From Paenibacillus sp. FJAT-26967 (GTDB lineage: Bacteria > Bacillota > Bacilli > Paenibacillales > NBRC-103111), in NCBI RefSeq assembly GCF_001541095.1, contig NZ_LMXH01000005.1, positions 124,001-188,000 on the forward strand: a DNA stretch of 64,000 nt. Direction: 5' to 3'. Every line of letters starts with the position of its first letter. The stretch's first letter is position 1. Position numbers and translations under genes: made by a program. Below the pieces are notes generated by a model. It did not search any database. It saw only the letters and a list, made by a program, of their open reading frames with translations, and had not been told where the DNA came from. Shown piece after piece: positions 26,828 to 35,786 of the stretch.

Positions 26828-27151
26828 TCCTTTCCTTCATACACAAATTATTTAAATTGTAGCATAAAAAGACCCTTCTATCTGCAAATATAGACTTTGT
26901 CCGTGATCGTTCATAATTGCTGACGTGGAAATGCTGCTATTATCTTGTCTTGGAGCTCTATTATGAAAGAAAATCCCGGTGTGATCTATTTTGATACAGG
27001 GATTGTGGTAGTAACACGTAATTTGAACGGAATTTTGTGGATAGCAGATAAGGGGTAGTATTGTGCGAGATACGTTTTTTTGTGAGGGAAGGCTGGACAT
27101 CTATTTTACGTTGGTAATAAAATACAAACATAGAAGATTGGAGGAATGTGC
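26828..27151. other. Intergenic region between divergent ctaB and creatininase gene
   Basis: 324 bases with no convincing gene. A possible plus-strand promoter is TGGACA (27094-27099) with TAAAAT (27118-27123), 18 bases apart, just before the creatininase gene. The ctaB promoter must lie here too, but I cannot place it. No stable hairpin was noticed. Confidence 0.4.
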
Positions 27152-27979
27152 GTGACTTATTCCATATTTGAAGATACCATGTCCGACATGAGTTGGACGG
27201 AGATTCAAGCCAGCATTGACAAAGGGGCTATTGTATTACTGCCGTCTGGAGTTATAGAACAGCAGGGACCTCATATTGCTACAGGATCAGATATATATGT
27301 CAGTCACTTGATCTGCCGGAAGATTAGAAACGAGCTTAGGAAGAATAACAGAGAATGTCTGATTGCCCCACCCTTTTATTGGGGAATCAATCATGTCACG
27401 GGTGGTTTCCCGGGTTCATTTACTTCAAGGAAAGAGACAGTCATTCATATCCTGGTTGATATTTTTGCGAGCTTGAAGCAATGGGGAGTTAAACAGGTGT
27501 TCCTGGTGGATATCCACGGTGACCCCGTGAACGGAGAAGCCTTATATGAAGCGATCACGGCTGCGCGTACAGAGCTGGGCCTGGATACCCGTTCTTTGAT
27601 CTCCCATTGGATTGCTGAGGATCTGGGGATCGATCAAGAGAATGAAAATTTCTTAATCTTTGATGTGGATCTGGTACTGGAGGATCTCTACGCACCGGAA
27701 TACTTAGATGTCCACGCGGGAGAGAGCTGCACAGCCATGATGAATAAATTTTTCCCTGAGCTGGTGAATGTTGAACTTGTCCGGGAACTCGAATCTACGA
27801 ATCTCAGCCATGAGGATTTTAAAAAATGGCTTGCCGGTGGAGAAGTGGCCAAAAGCATAACTCCGCATGGTTATTTTGGTGCTCCGGCGGATTATGGCAA
27901 GGTAGACCTTACTGAAATCAACTTTGTAGATAGTTTTAGTAAATTCGCCTCCATTCGCTTAATGGACTATTTGAAGTAA
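27152..27979 (+). CDS. Creatininase family protein
   Basis: 275 residues from GTG at 27152, 7 bases after GGAGG (27140-27144); the ATG at 27146 is too close to that site. Motifs of the metal-dependent creatinine amidohydrolase fold are present: LPSGVIEQQGPHIATGSD, a GINHVTGGFPGS segment, FLVDIHGDPVNGE and DVHAGESCTAMM, which supply the Glu, His and Asp metal ligands of the family. Members act on cyclic amides or C-N bonds (creatininase, formamide deformylase, MftE-type peptidase), so the substrate cannot be assigned. It stands alone with a possible own promoter. Confidence 0.82.
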   Translation: MTYSIFEDTMSDMSWTEIQASIDKGAIVLLPSGVIEQQGPHIATGSDIYVSHLICRKIRNELRKNNRECLIAPPFYWGINHVTGGFPGSFTSRKETVIHILVDIFASLKQWGVKQVFLVDIHGDPVNGEALYEAITAARTELGLDTRSLISHWIAEDLGIDQENENFLIFDVDLVLEDLYAPEYLDVHAGESCTAMMNKFFPELVNVELVRELESTNLSHEDFKKWLAGGEVAKSITPHGYFGAPADYGKVDLTEINFVDSFSKFASIRLMDYLK

Positions 27980-28097
27980 TATATTGGAATGATTTTGTCA
28001 GCTGCGTGACATGGTTTGTTCGACCGGCGGAGAAGTGTAAAAGTTGATTCTGCGGATAACCTAAAAGGACACTTACATCAAGAATGGAGATCTGCAT

Positions 28098-28520
28098 ATG
28101 TACGAGCTAAAAACCAAAGAAACGGATGCCAGTGTTATCGAATTCATAGAAAGTGTCGGCAGCCCACAGAAACGTGAAGACGCCTATCAATTGTTAGATA
28201 TTTTCACTGAAGCCACCGGGTACACAGCCAAGATGTGGGGGCCGACTATTATCGGATTTGGCTCTTATCATTACAAATATGAATCGGGTCATGAAGGCGA
28301 TGCGCCACTGGTTGGCTTTTCACCGCGTAAAGCGAAGATAAGCTTGTATTTTGCGACAGGGGATACCCGAAGAGATGAACTGTTAGAGAAATTGGGCAAA
28401 CATACGGCAGGAAAAGCATGCGTGTATGTGAATAAGCTGGCGGATATTGATGTGGATGTATTACAATCTTTAATCCGCCAGTCGGTGAGTTTTTTGACAG
28501 AGAGATACCCGAGCGAGTAA
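28098..28520 (+). CDS. DUF1801 (YdhG-like) protein
   Basis: 140 residues with the DUF1801 pattern: an N-terminal helix pair, MWGPTIIGFGSYHYKYESG in the middle, then SLYFATG and a C-terminal helix VLQSLIRQSV. Soluble, no known enzyme motif. The ribosome site GGAG at 28085-28088 is 9 bases before the ATG. Its function is unknown in this family. Probably monocistronic. Confidence 0.8.
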   Translation: MYELKTKETDASVIEFIESVGSPQKREDAYQLLDIFTEATGYTAKMWGPTIIGFGSYHYKYESGHEGDAPLVGFSPRKAKISLYFATGDTRRDELLEKLGKHTAGKACVYVNKLADIDVDVLQSLIRQSVSFLTERYPSE

Positions 28521-28609
28521 GTCTAGTATTGAAATGCAACCCGTAGGTAGACACTTTGGGGAAAATTTTCTTTGGGCCTGAATTCATGGAAAAGAAAGAG
28601 GGGGGATGC

Positions 28610-29041
28610 ATGCAAAAGTCCAACCCGACAGGGAGTGGCTTTCTTCCCTATTTATGGTTACAGGTCTTTCTAACCGTATATTTGATACTATTCGAAACCA
28701 TCGTTTACGGGATGACAGGCCCTGTTATGGAACCGATGTTACCAACTGTAGGTGAATATTTCACCTTCCTATTCATGGGATTTATTATTATTTTTAGTGG
28801 TATTTTTTTATTTAGCTTATTGGCACTGTGGTTTAAGGAGAAATTCTTTTCCGGATTGAATAAATGGATATACCATAGCCTAGTCAGTATTATATGTTCC
28901 GTTTTTTACTTGCTTGTAACTCAAATTATACTGCATGATGATCAAAAGTGGATTTTTTATGCCTTGGTTCCATTAACCACCTATGCTATATTTTTTTTCG
29001 TTTTTGAGTGTTTTTTATATAGAAGGTATTTTTCAAAGTGA
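28610..29041 (+). CDS. Small four-helix membrane protein, unknown
   Basis: 143 residues from the ATG at 28610, preceded by AAAGAGGGGGG; two earlier in-frame ATGs (28556, 28586) lack such a site. Four hydrophobic helices (about 12-31, 47-71, 84-105, 114-133), with acidic residues between helices 1 and 2 and a basic end. I recognise no family. It is AT-richer than its surroundings. Confidence 0.5.
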   Translation: MQKSNPTGSGFLPYLWLQVFLTVYLILFETIVYGMTGPVMEPMLPTVGEYFTFLFMGFIIIFSGIFLFSLLALWFKEKFFSGLNKWIYHSLVSIICSVFYLLVTQIILHDDQKWIFYALVPLTTYAIFFFVFECFLYRRYFSK

Positions 29042-29096
29042 ATAATTAAGTGAATATGAATCCCGGCGTGAACGGGCAGAGAGGCGGGCAAAAAGG

Positions 29097-29633
29097 ATGG
29101 TGAACAAGGGCGAACTTGACTATTTAACAATAGCTGAACAAGCATTGTATCGTTATCCGATCCGATGCGATTCCATTGAATGGATAAGGGAAAGTGAAAA
29201 CATCACATTCCACGTTCAAGATAAAGAAGCAGAGCAAGCTTTTCTGCTGCGTCTGCACAGGCCAGGATATCAGCTGAATGAACAAAGATGGGGACTTCTC
29301 CACGCAGATTTGCATGAGGACAATTATCTTGCCCATGATACTCAATTGTTGCCGATCGACTTCTCCTGCTGCGGCTTTGGTCCCTTCCTGCTTGACGTTG
29401 CCGTGACATGTCTCCATCTCGATGTGCCAAGACGAAAGCAATTAGCGGAAGCTTATATACATGAGAGAGGAATTGCTCGGGAAGAACTTCTTAATCTGGA
29501 TGCTTATATCATCCTCGCTGTTATTCGCAACTTTGCTTTCCATACGCGACATCCGCATGAACATGAGGGATTAAGGAACAATCTTCCGTTTTTCGCCGAA
29601 CATTATTGCCGGCCTTATTTAAATCGACCTTAA
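29097..29633 (+). pseudogene. Phosphotransferase (APH) family gene with internal deletion
   Basis: 178 residues where APH/choline-kinase-like enzymes have about 300-330. The first 60 residues match the start of an N-lobe (ALYRYPI, AFLLRLHRPGYQ with the strand-3 region) and then jump at about residue 62 to the catalytic loop LLHADLHEDNYL (H-x-D-x-x-x-x-N) and the metal-binding LPIDFSCCGFG. The remainder of the C-lobe is complete to HEGLRNNLPFFAEHY. Roughly 100-150 residues of hinge and N-lobe are missing without a frameshift, so the product is probably inactive. The start at 29097 is weakly supported. Confidence 0.65.
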
Positions 29634-29835
29634 GCTCATTAATTATTTCACTCGTCTACATTTGAATCGGACCCATAAAGACCGGCAAAACTATTGATTT
29701 TTTGAAGAGAGTATGCCAGAATACCACACAAAGCTCCAATTTCCTTAATGTTCCTGATATATTGATCTGAAGTAGAAGAATCCAGCTTCATTCTTGCCTT
29801 CCATTACCGTGAAGCGGTGATGAATCCGATCCTGT

Positions 29836-29871
29836 GAGGAGGAAGATAGGCTCTGAGTCTATCGAAATCAA
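29836..29871 (+). promoter_or_regulatory. Unusual thrC ribosome site with an intervening hairpin
   Basis: The only strong Shine-Dalgarno sequence, GAGGAGGA (29836-29843), is 28 bases from the ATG. Between them a 5-bp stem, GATAG (29845-29849) with CTATC (29859-29863), would shorten the effective spacing to about 9 bases. No other in-frame start lies closer, since an in-frame TGA is at 29854-29856. Confidence 0.4.
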
Positions 29872-31125
29872 ATGAAATTTGTTTGCGTAGAATGTAACAA
29901 GGAATTCTCAAGCTTTCGCTATACCTGTACTTGTAACGGAATGCTGGATATCCGCCAGGATTTCTCCGGACTGGATGCGGAAGAGTTAAAACAGCTTTTT
30001 CACAGCCGTCTCTCCGACCGGTTATCTCCATATGCGAGCGGCGTATGGCGCTACAAAGAGCTGATCTTCCCTGAAGTGGACGACTCCGCAATCGTAACCA
30101 AATACGAAGGCAACACGGGCCTGTACCGCAGCGAAGCTGTAGCCCGCTATGCCGGAACTCGCAGCGTGTGGCTCAAGGCGCAAAGCGAGAACCCAAGCGG
30201 CTCCTTCAAGGACAACGGCATGACGGTTGCCGTCACTCACGGCCGTTCGCTTGGTTATGACCGCTTCACATGCACGTCGACGGGGAACACATCGTCCTCC
30301 CTTGCCATGTATGCGTCCATCGCGGAACGCAGCTCTTACGTGTTTGTGCCGAACAAGAATATTTCACTCAATAAAGTACTTCAAACTTTAGCTTATGGCG
30401 CTAATATTTTCTCTATTGAAGGAACCTATGATCACGGGATCAAATTCCTGGAGGAAAATAGCGAGAAGCTGGGTCTCTATATTTGCAATTCGATCAACCC
30501 GTTCCGGATTGAAGGCCAGAAGAGCATCGTGTACGAGCTGGCCCAAGTACTGAGCTGGAAGCTGCCGGACTGGATTGTCGTCCCTGGCGGTGCGCTCAGC
30601 AATGTGTCGGCACTGGGCAAAGGCTTGTCTGACCTGTACGCTCTCGGCCTGATCGACAAGCTGCCGCGCGTCGCACTCATACAGGCCGAAGGCGCGAGCC
30701 CGTTCTACAAGATGATCTCGGAAGGCAAGGCGGCACTCGAAGCGGAGCCGAATCCTTACACGAGAGCATCAGCCCTGAACATCGGTGATCCGCCTAGCTG
30801 GCGCAAGGCGCAGCGTACGCTGCAGGAGACTAACGGTGTGGCGGTTTCCGTTACGGACGAAGAAATCCTGAATGCCAAGGCCGTCGTCGACGCTTCCGGT
30901 ATCGGCTGTGAGCCCGCTTCTGCTGCAACAGTAGCGGGACTTAAGAAGCTGGTCGGCCAGCAGATCATTGATAAGGACGAGACGGTAGCCTGCATTCTGA
31001 CGGGCAACATGCTCAAAGACACCGATGCGCTCCGGGAATATCATTTGGAAGAAAACAAGCCGTTCTCGAACAAAATCATTCCGGCGAGTCTAAGCTTTGA
31101 AGATATTCTGGCAGCCATCAAGTAA
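29872..31125 (+). CDS. thrC: Threonine synthase
   Basis: 417 residues, PLP-dependent fold type II. It converts O-phosphohomoserine to threonine in the cytoplasm. The PLP lysine lies in NPSGSFKDNG, the phosphate-binding loop includes TSTGNTSSSLAMYA, and VVPGGALSNVSALGKGL completes the cofactor site. An N-terminal CVECNKEFSS...CTCNG segment is a Cys-rich zinc-ribbon-like element seen in longer threonine synthases. The length fits. It is not beside hom or thrB here. A terminator follows. Confidence 0.9.
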   Translation: MKFVCVECNKEFSSFRYTCTCNGMLDIRQDFSGLDAEELKQLFHSRLSDRLSPYASGVWRYKELIFPEVDDSAIVTKYEGNTGLYRSEAVARYAGTRSVWLKAQSENPSGSFKDNGMTVAVTHGRSLGYDRFTCTSTGNTSSSLAMYASIAERSSYVFVPNKNISLNKVLQTLAYGANIFSIEGTYDHGIKFLEENSEKLGLYICNSINPFRIEGQKSIVYELAQVLSWKLPDWIVVPGGALSNVSALGKGLSDLYALGLIDKLPRVALIQAEGASPFYKMISEGKAALEAEPNPYTRASALNIGDPPSWRKAQRTLQETNGVAVSVTDEEILNAKAVVDASGIGCEPASAATVAGLKKLVGQQIIDKDETVACILTGNMLKDTDALREYHLEENKPFSNKIIPASLSFEDILAAIK

Positions 31126-31171
31126 AGAAGCACTACCGGCAGCCGGTTAATCCAATAATCAAGCAAACTAA

Positions 31172-31220
31172 AGAGCCCTGACTTTTCCATTCTCCACTGG
31201 AAGGTCGGGGCTCTGCCTGT
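31172..31220 (+). terminator. Terminator after thrC
   Basis: AGAGCCCTGACTTTTCCA (from 31172) pairs with TGGAAGGTCGGGGCTCT (to 31214), a long stem with minor mismatches, followed by GCCTGTTTTT. Confidence 0.85.
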
Positions 31221-31237
31221 TTTTGTATGGCCGGACG

Positions 31238-31597
31238 TTATTCCTGTTTGGCGCCTCTTCTTAGGCGTGACGGTTTATTTTTACTGGTTAAGATGCCGAA
31301 GGCTACGTAAATAATCAACCCCAGGAATAAGCCGGTTCCCGCAATGATATAGAATATGGTGAAAATCTTGCCGAACTCTGTCTGCGGCGCAAAATCCGGA
31401 TGGCCGACCGTGCTGAGGGTAGCTACACAGAAATAAAGGGAATCAAGCCAGGATAGTCCTTCTGCTTCATGATAGAAAATGGTGCCCGAAAATAAGATCA
31501 GCAGGGTAAGTGTAAACAGGACTTGAAAATCCTTTTCTTTAAATGCATGCCATATTCCGGTCAGCAGTCTTTTAAGCGTCAGTAGAAAAGATACCAT
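31238..31597 (-). CDS. Small K+ channel-like protein (two-TM, pore loop)
   Basis: 119 residues with two membrane helices flanking a pore loop, the Ion_trans_2/KcsA layout. The filter region reads ATLSTVGHPDFAP: the TVG core is present, but the usual Tyr-Gly is replaced by His-Pro followed by Asp. No cytoplasmic RCK/TrkA-N domain; the tail is short and basic. GGAGATG lies about 10 bases upstream of the ATG. It may be a channel with altered selectivity or a subunit for a partner. Confidence 0.75.
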   Translation of the reverse strand: MVSFLLTLKRLLTGIWHAFKEKDFQVLFTLTLLILFSGTIFYHEAEGLSWLDSLYFCVATLSTVGHPDFAPQTEFGKIFTIFYIIAGTGLFLGLIIYVAFGILTSKNKPSRLRRGAKQE

Positions 31598-31669
31598 ATT
31601 TCTATTTCATCTCCATTTTGATGTATCTGGGTGTCCTGGGATGGAATAGCTCGATTGCCTATGCCATTT

Positions 31670-32329
31670 CTACGCCCGGGCAGGTGTGTCCAGGGGCAGC
31701 TTCATCGAACTAATGTGATTCTGTACATCTTCATTCAAGGCAAGCATTCTGCGGTCCAGAGAGGAGATCATATCTGCCGTATCCTTAAGCTCCTGCTGGA
31801 TTTGGGGAGGTATGCCTGCGTTATATTTGTAATAAATCTTGTGCTCCAGACTGGCCCAGAAATCCATGGCAACTGTCCGGATCTGAATTTCTACAGGCAC
31901 ATGCTCCACCCGGTTCGTCAAATAAACCGGAATATCAATAATGAGATGCAGGCTCTGATAGCCGTTTGGTTTCGGATTTTGGATATAATCTTTCGTTTGT
32001 ATGACACGTACGTCATCTTGTCCGCATATCATTTCATAGATCTGGTACATATCCGTTGTAAAAGAACAAATAATCCGGATGCCCGCAATGTCACGGATAT
32101 ATTGTTTCGTATTCTCGATACTTACATCCAGATTTTTGCGTTTAAGCTTGCTGACGATGCTCTCCGCCGATTTAATCCGGGTCTTCATATGCTCGATGGG
32201 GTTGTATTCATGAATGAACTGGAATTCTTCATTTAAAATTTGCAGTTTCGTACTGACTTCATCCAAAGCAAATTTATAAGTGAGCAAGAACCGTGCCCAT
32301 TCTTTCATATTTTTTAATTCCAATTTCAA
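31670..32329 (-). CDS. ywaC: Small alarmone synthetase, RelP/YwaC type
   Basis: 219 residues from TTG at 32329, placed 5 bases after GGAGGA (32340-32335); other upstream starts lie at or beyond the ribosome site. It transfers pyrophosphate from ATP to GDP/GTP to make (p)ppGpp. Family motifs: HNPIEH-like EYNPIEHMKTRIK, DIAGIRIICSF, NPKPNGYQSLHLI and VEIQIRTVAMDFWASLEHKIYYK. The last matches the YwaC/RelP branch rather than YjbM/RelQ. No hydrolase domain is present. In Bacillus ywaC is induced by cell-wall stress; I could not identify an ECF-type promoter here. Confidence 0.9.
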   Translation of the reverse strand: MKLELKNMKEWARFLLTYKFALDEVSTKLQILNEEFQFIHEYNPIEHMKTRIKSAESIVSKLKRKNLDVSIENTKQYIRDIAGIRIICSFTTDMYQIYEMICGQDDVRVIQTKDYIQNPKPNGYQSLHLIIDIPVYLTNRVEHVPVEIQIRTVAMDFWASLEHKIYYKYNAGIPPQIQQELKDTADMISSLDRRMLALNEDVQNHISSMKLPLDTPARA

Positions 32330-32448
32330 ATTAATCCTCCTATATAAAAACCTTTGCACTGAGGATGTGTCTTATCGGAAGAGACGCATAAACAGCTCTA
32401 TTTAAAAGTTTACAAGTTCCTGGCCGCGAACACAAATTTGACGGGGGA

Positions 32449-32507
32449 CCGGCATGTAAAGGAGAGATCCGCTTTTTGTAAAAAAGAGTGCAGATTTTTC
32501 ATGCCGG
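32449..32507. repeat. Spaced inverted repeat upstream of ywaC
   Basis: CCGGCATG at 32449-32456 and CATGCCGG at 32500-32507 are perfect 8-bp inverted arms 43 bases apart in the 323-base gap between ywaC and the upstream kinase gene. The right arm includes the ATG of a 26-codon minus-strand frame. Nothing else recognisable was found in this gap apart from the terminator at 32608-32635. Confidence 0.4.
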
Positions 32508-32607
32508 CTCCGATAAATACAATAGACTGTAATGGACGTAGGACAAGCGGTGCCTCAAGGCTTCACATTTGCCGCCGGTAAGTAAGCTCGGATTTTGTGG
32601 TGCACAC

Positions 32608-32635
32608 AAAAAAACCAGACGTCGTGACGTCCAGT
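32608..32635 (-). terminator. Terminator of the B12-sensor/hybrid kinase operon
   Basis: On the minus strand ACTGGACGTC (32635-32626) pairs with GACGTCTGGT (32623-32614) through eight Watson-Crick and two G-T pairs, followed by seven T. Confidence 0.75.
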
Positions 32636-32652
32636 CTAGTGTATAACATAAA

Positions 32653-34398
32653 TTAGAGCAGCCTCTGCAGCTCGCAGCAAGCTTCTTCATAAGCCTGCCA
32701 CAGCTCTTGCATCACAGCAGGCGAGTATTCAACCGCCCCGCCTTTGGCCTGTGTTTCGATATTCTCGAACAGCTTAGACAAATGGTCGATTCCAAGACTC
32801 AGACTGGTTGATTTAAGATCGTGAGCCATGTAGCGTATTCCTGTCAAATCTTTGCTCCGCATCTTCTCTTCGAGTTGATGAAGCTTAGCGGGCGCCTGCT
32901 CTTGGTACATGCGCAGCAAGAGAGCAAGGACACTGGGAGAGCCGGGCTCATCCAAGCCGTTCAGCTCCTCAATGACTTCCGGCATAAGAATATGTCGGCT
33001 GGTTGAGATAGGAGGACCTGCAGGCAGCCATTTGCGCACCGCAGCCTGCAGCTTCGATAGCTGAAGCGGCTTGGTCAGGTAATCGTCCATCCCGGCGTCC
33101 AGACAGCGCTGGCGGTCACTGGTCATAGCGCTGGCCGTCAGCGCGATAATAGCCGTGCGCGGGTGCCGTCTTGCGGTTTCCCACTCGCGAATCAGCTGAG
33201 TGGCCTGCAGGCCGTCCACGATGGGCATTTGCGAGTCCATCAGAATAAGCGAGTAGTCTTTGCGGGACCTGGCTTCAATGGCTTCTTCGCCATTCACGGC
33301 CGTATCAATTTGCGTAAAACCAAGCTTCTGCAGCTGCAGAAGAGCGACCTGCCGGTTAATCGCATTATCCTCGACAAGCAGCAGAGGCTGCTTGCGTTCT
33401 TCGTCCGTAAAGGCTTGTGAGCGGGCATTAGCTTGATTGGCATTCCTGGAAGCCGCGGCCGTATCCGCCTGATAGTCGGCTTCGGCCGGCAAGGCCAGCT
33501 GAAGCTCGAACCAGAAGGTGGAGCCGGAACCGATCCTGCTCGTTACATCAATTCGTCCCTCCATCCATTCGACAAGTCGTTTGCAGATTGAAAGACCGAG
33601 GCCCGTGCTTTTCTGCGCATCTTCGTGCTGTGTATGTGCCTGGTAGAAGGGATCGAATACCCGGTGTACATGTTCATCGGAAATCCCGATTCCCGTATCG
33701 GATATTTCAAATCTCAGCGTCTGGTATGCGGCTGAGCTTTGCAAAAGCCTGATCCGGATTTGAATTTCACCGTTCTCCGTGAATTTAATGGCATTACCAG
33801 CCAGGTTGATCAGGATCTGCCGGATTCTTCCCGCATCACCGATCAGATGGCTGCTTATCGTGTCGTCTATGACACCTTGCAGGGTATTGTTCTTGCGGGC
33901 CGCGTTAGGCTCAAGGAGCCGGATGGCATGATCAAGCAGCTTCCTGACTTCGAAAGTTTCCGGTTCCGCCTGCATGTGCCCTGCTTCGATTTTGGATAAA
34001 TCCAAGATGTCATTAATGATGGTGAGGAGAAGAGAAGCGGACTCCTCTATAATGGCGATGGATTGTTTCTGCTCATCTGTCTCCAGTGTATGGGACAACA
34101 ATTCCGCCATTCCCAGTATGCCGTTCATAGGGGTACGAATTTCATGGCTCATGGTCGCCAGAAACATACTTTTGGCTTCGTTAGCCCGTTCTGCTTCCGC
34201 TTTGGATTGAACCACCTCGACATTGGTCTTGGATAGTTCCCTCTGAAGGTTAACAAGCTCGTTATTCAGGGCACTGAACTGGGATAATACTTGTTCCTCC
34301 CGGTGTCTTGCTTGTATGAGCTGATTAGACAGCTTCTCAATCGTCTGGCGATAATGGGTGATTTCGGTTAGGTCTTGCTCGGTGTAATTCGGATCCAC
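32653..34398 (-). CDS. Soluble hybrid histidine kinase with receiver and Hpt domains
   Basis: 581 residues, GTG start 8 bases after AAGGAGG. No membrane segment and no PAS or GAF domain: residues 1-75 are a coiled coil. Then HisKA (H85 in [10 protein letters not shown]), HATPase (N-box and [22 protein letters not shown]), a receiver ([11 protein letters not shown], acceptor D388 in LILMDSQMP) and a C-terminal Hpt domain (H526 in MAHDLKSTS). This is a full intramolecular phosphorelay. It starts 33 bases after the B12-binding protein gene, which is the likely source of its input signal. The output regulator is not in the same operon. Confidence 0.9.
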   Translation of the reverse strand: MDPNYTEQDLTEITHYRQTIEKLSNQLIQARHREEQVLSQFSALNNELVNLQRELSKTNVEVVQSKAEAERANEAKSMFLATMSHEIRTPMNGILGMAELLSHTLETDEQKQSIAIIEESASLLLTIINDILDLSKIEAGHMQAEPETFEVRKLLDHAIRLLEPNAARKNNTLQGVIDDTISSHLIGDAGRIRQILINLAGNAIKFTENGEIQIRIRLLQSSAAYQTLRFEISDTGIGISDEHVHRVFDPFYQAHTQHEDAQKSTGLGLSICKRLVEWMEGRIDVTSRIGSGSTFWFELQLALPAEADYQADTAAASRNANQANARSQAFTDEERKQPLLLVEDNAINRQVALLQLQKLGFTQIDTAVNGEEAIEARSRKDYSLILMDSQMPIVDGLQATQLIREWETARRHPRTAIIALTASAMTSDRQRCLDAGMDDYLTKPLQLSKLQAAVRKWLPAGPPISTSRHILMPEVIEELNGLDEPGSPSVLALLLRMYQEQAPAKLHQLEEKMRSKDLTGIRYMAHDLKSTSLSLGIDHLSKLFENIETQAKGGAVEYSPAVMQELWQAYEEACCELQRLL

Positions 34399-34431
34399 GT
34401 AGAATCCTCCTTCCTCGGTAAACGAAGGCCT

Positions 34432-35514
34432 TTAAATAGGCCGTGCTAGTTCGTTTCCGATACGGTGGTGCTTCCAGTGGTCCGCCAGCCGGATGGCCTC
34501 CTGCGCGTCGTTGGCGTAACCGTCGGCTCCGACTTTACGCCAAAGTTCCCGGTCAATATTAAACGGCAGTCCTCCCACTAGAATGTGCACATTATCTCCT
34601 GCTTCGCTGCTGCGAATCTCAGCGATCAGTTCTTCCACCAAGTGCACATGGAATGTCATCGTTGCCGAAATAGCGACTATATTGGCCTTCTTCTCGACTA
34701 GTGTTCGGATTAGACTGCGTGAGGGGACATTGGCGCCTAAATAATAGGTATCCCAGCCATTCAGCTCGAATAGGTCAGAGACCATGCGCAGCCCGATCTC
34801 ATGCAGTTCTTCACCGACACAAGCGGCTACCATAGTGCCGCCGGTTCGCTGCGTTGCGAATAAGTACGGGTATAAGTGCGACATCACCATCTGCGTGGCG
34901 GCGGTACACAAGTGCTCCTGTGCCACCGAGATCTGATTGGTCTGCCAGAGGCGGCCGATTTCCCTCTGGGACGGTTGGAATACATGAAGGTATAGATCAG
35001 TGATAGGGATGCCCGCTTCCACGCGGTCCAGAACGAGCTGCAAAGCCTCTCTGCGGTCCGCCCGGAGCAGGGCATTCGTGTATGCGGTAGCCATATCCGC
35101 TAACGGCTGGTCAGCGGTCAGGAAAGATTGTGAAGCAACAGCGGATTGCATTTGATTCAGTCCGACCTGTACATACTGGACGATCAAGTTCCGGTCCGGT
35201 TCTTCGAAATGTTCATTTACAGCTTGCTCGATCAACCGGTAGTTAAGGGCCATATCTTCCTTGGACAACTTGTACCCGGCGAGCAATTCCATGGCCCAGG
35301 ACGTATAATGACTGAATAAGTCCGGGCTTTGCATATGAACGCTCTCAGCCAGATATCGGATACTGTAATTGGAGTCCTGCCGGGCCAATTGCCGGCCGCG
35401 CTCTCCAAAACGATCCATCAGATCAGGTTGAAGCTGATACTGCAGATGAGTGACATATTCCGCTAATTCGTCGGCCATTTGTAAAAGGCGCCGGCCCGTG
35501 TCTTCATGATTCAT
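34432..35514 (-). CDS. Cobalamin-binding sensor protein
   Basis: 360 residues. Residues 1-140 form a helical domain of unknown type (possibly RsbR/globin-like). Residues about 145-225 match the four-helix B12-binding domain found in methionine synthase and CarH (LWQTNQISVAQEHLCTAATQ, with E200-H201). Residues about 228-350 are a Rossmann-like B12 domain with the ligand motif E-x-H-x-x-G (EELHEIG, H238) and GGLPFN. No methyltransferase or mutase domain and no DNA-binding domain, so a sensing role is likely, possibly of light through adenosylcobalamin. AGGAGG lies about 12 bases upstream of the start. Confidence 0.85.
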   Translation of the reverse strand: MNHEDTGRRLLQMADELAEYVTHLQYQLQPDLMDRFGERGRQLARQDSNYSIRYLAESVHMQSPDLFSHYTSWAMELLAGYKLSKEDMALNYRLIEQAVNEHFEEPDRNLIVQYVQVGLNQMQSAVASQSFLTADQPLADMATAYTNALLRADRREALQLVLDRVEAGIPITDLYLHVFQPSQREIGRLWQTNQISVAQEHLCTAATQMVMSHLYPYLFATQRTGGTMVAACVGEELHEIGLRMVSDLFELNGWDTYYLGANVPSRSLIRTLVEKKANIVAISATMTFHVHLVEELIAEIRSSEAGDNVHILVGGLPFNIDRELWRKVGADGYANDAQEAIRLADHWKHHRIGNELARPI

Positions 35515-35614
35515 GATTCGGGTAGACCTCCTTTAACAATACGAAGGCTTGTAAGAATGAACTAGCCTGCGATTTATGCCTTGCGACAAGGTGAAAATTT
35601 CTTGTATATCTTCT

Positions 35615-35643
35615 ATTATACTCTTTTACGGCACATTTGGAAA
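35615..35643 (-). promoter_or_regulatory. Sigma-A-like promoter for the B12-sensor operon
   Basis: On the minus strand TTTCCA (35643-35638) and a perfect TATAAT (35620-35615) are 17 bases apart, about 100 bases before the sensor gene start. The -35 matches 4 of 6 consensus bases. Confidence 0.6.
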
Positions 35644-35786
35644 TTGTTTGGATGGATATACCCTTTAAATAGTTGGGCTTTTTCTGCGATATTTATGATA
35701 CGATAGGAAAAATCATTCCATTTCAACAAGGGAAAAACAGAATTTTCCAATAAAAAAAGTCGTAATAAAACTAGCGGGGGAATCGT

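Noticed and set aside
29640-29871. Possible T-box or other riboswitch before thrC
   Set aside because: No T-box core sequence, no terminator/antiterminator pair and no conserved riboswitch motif could be seen.
31631-32236. 201-codon frame opposite the alarmone synthetase gene
   Set aside because: Antisense shadow of a well-supported gene, with low-complexity hydrophobic reading and no ribosome site.
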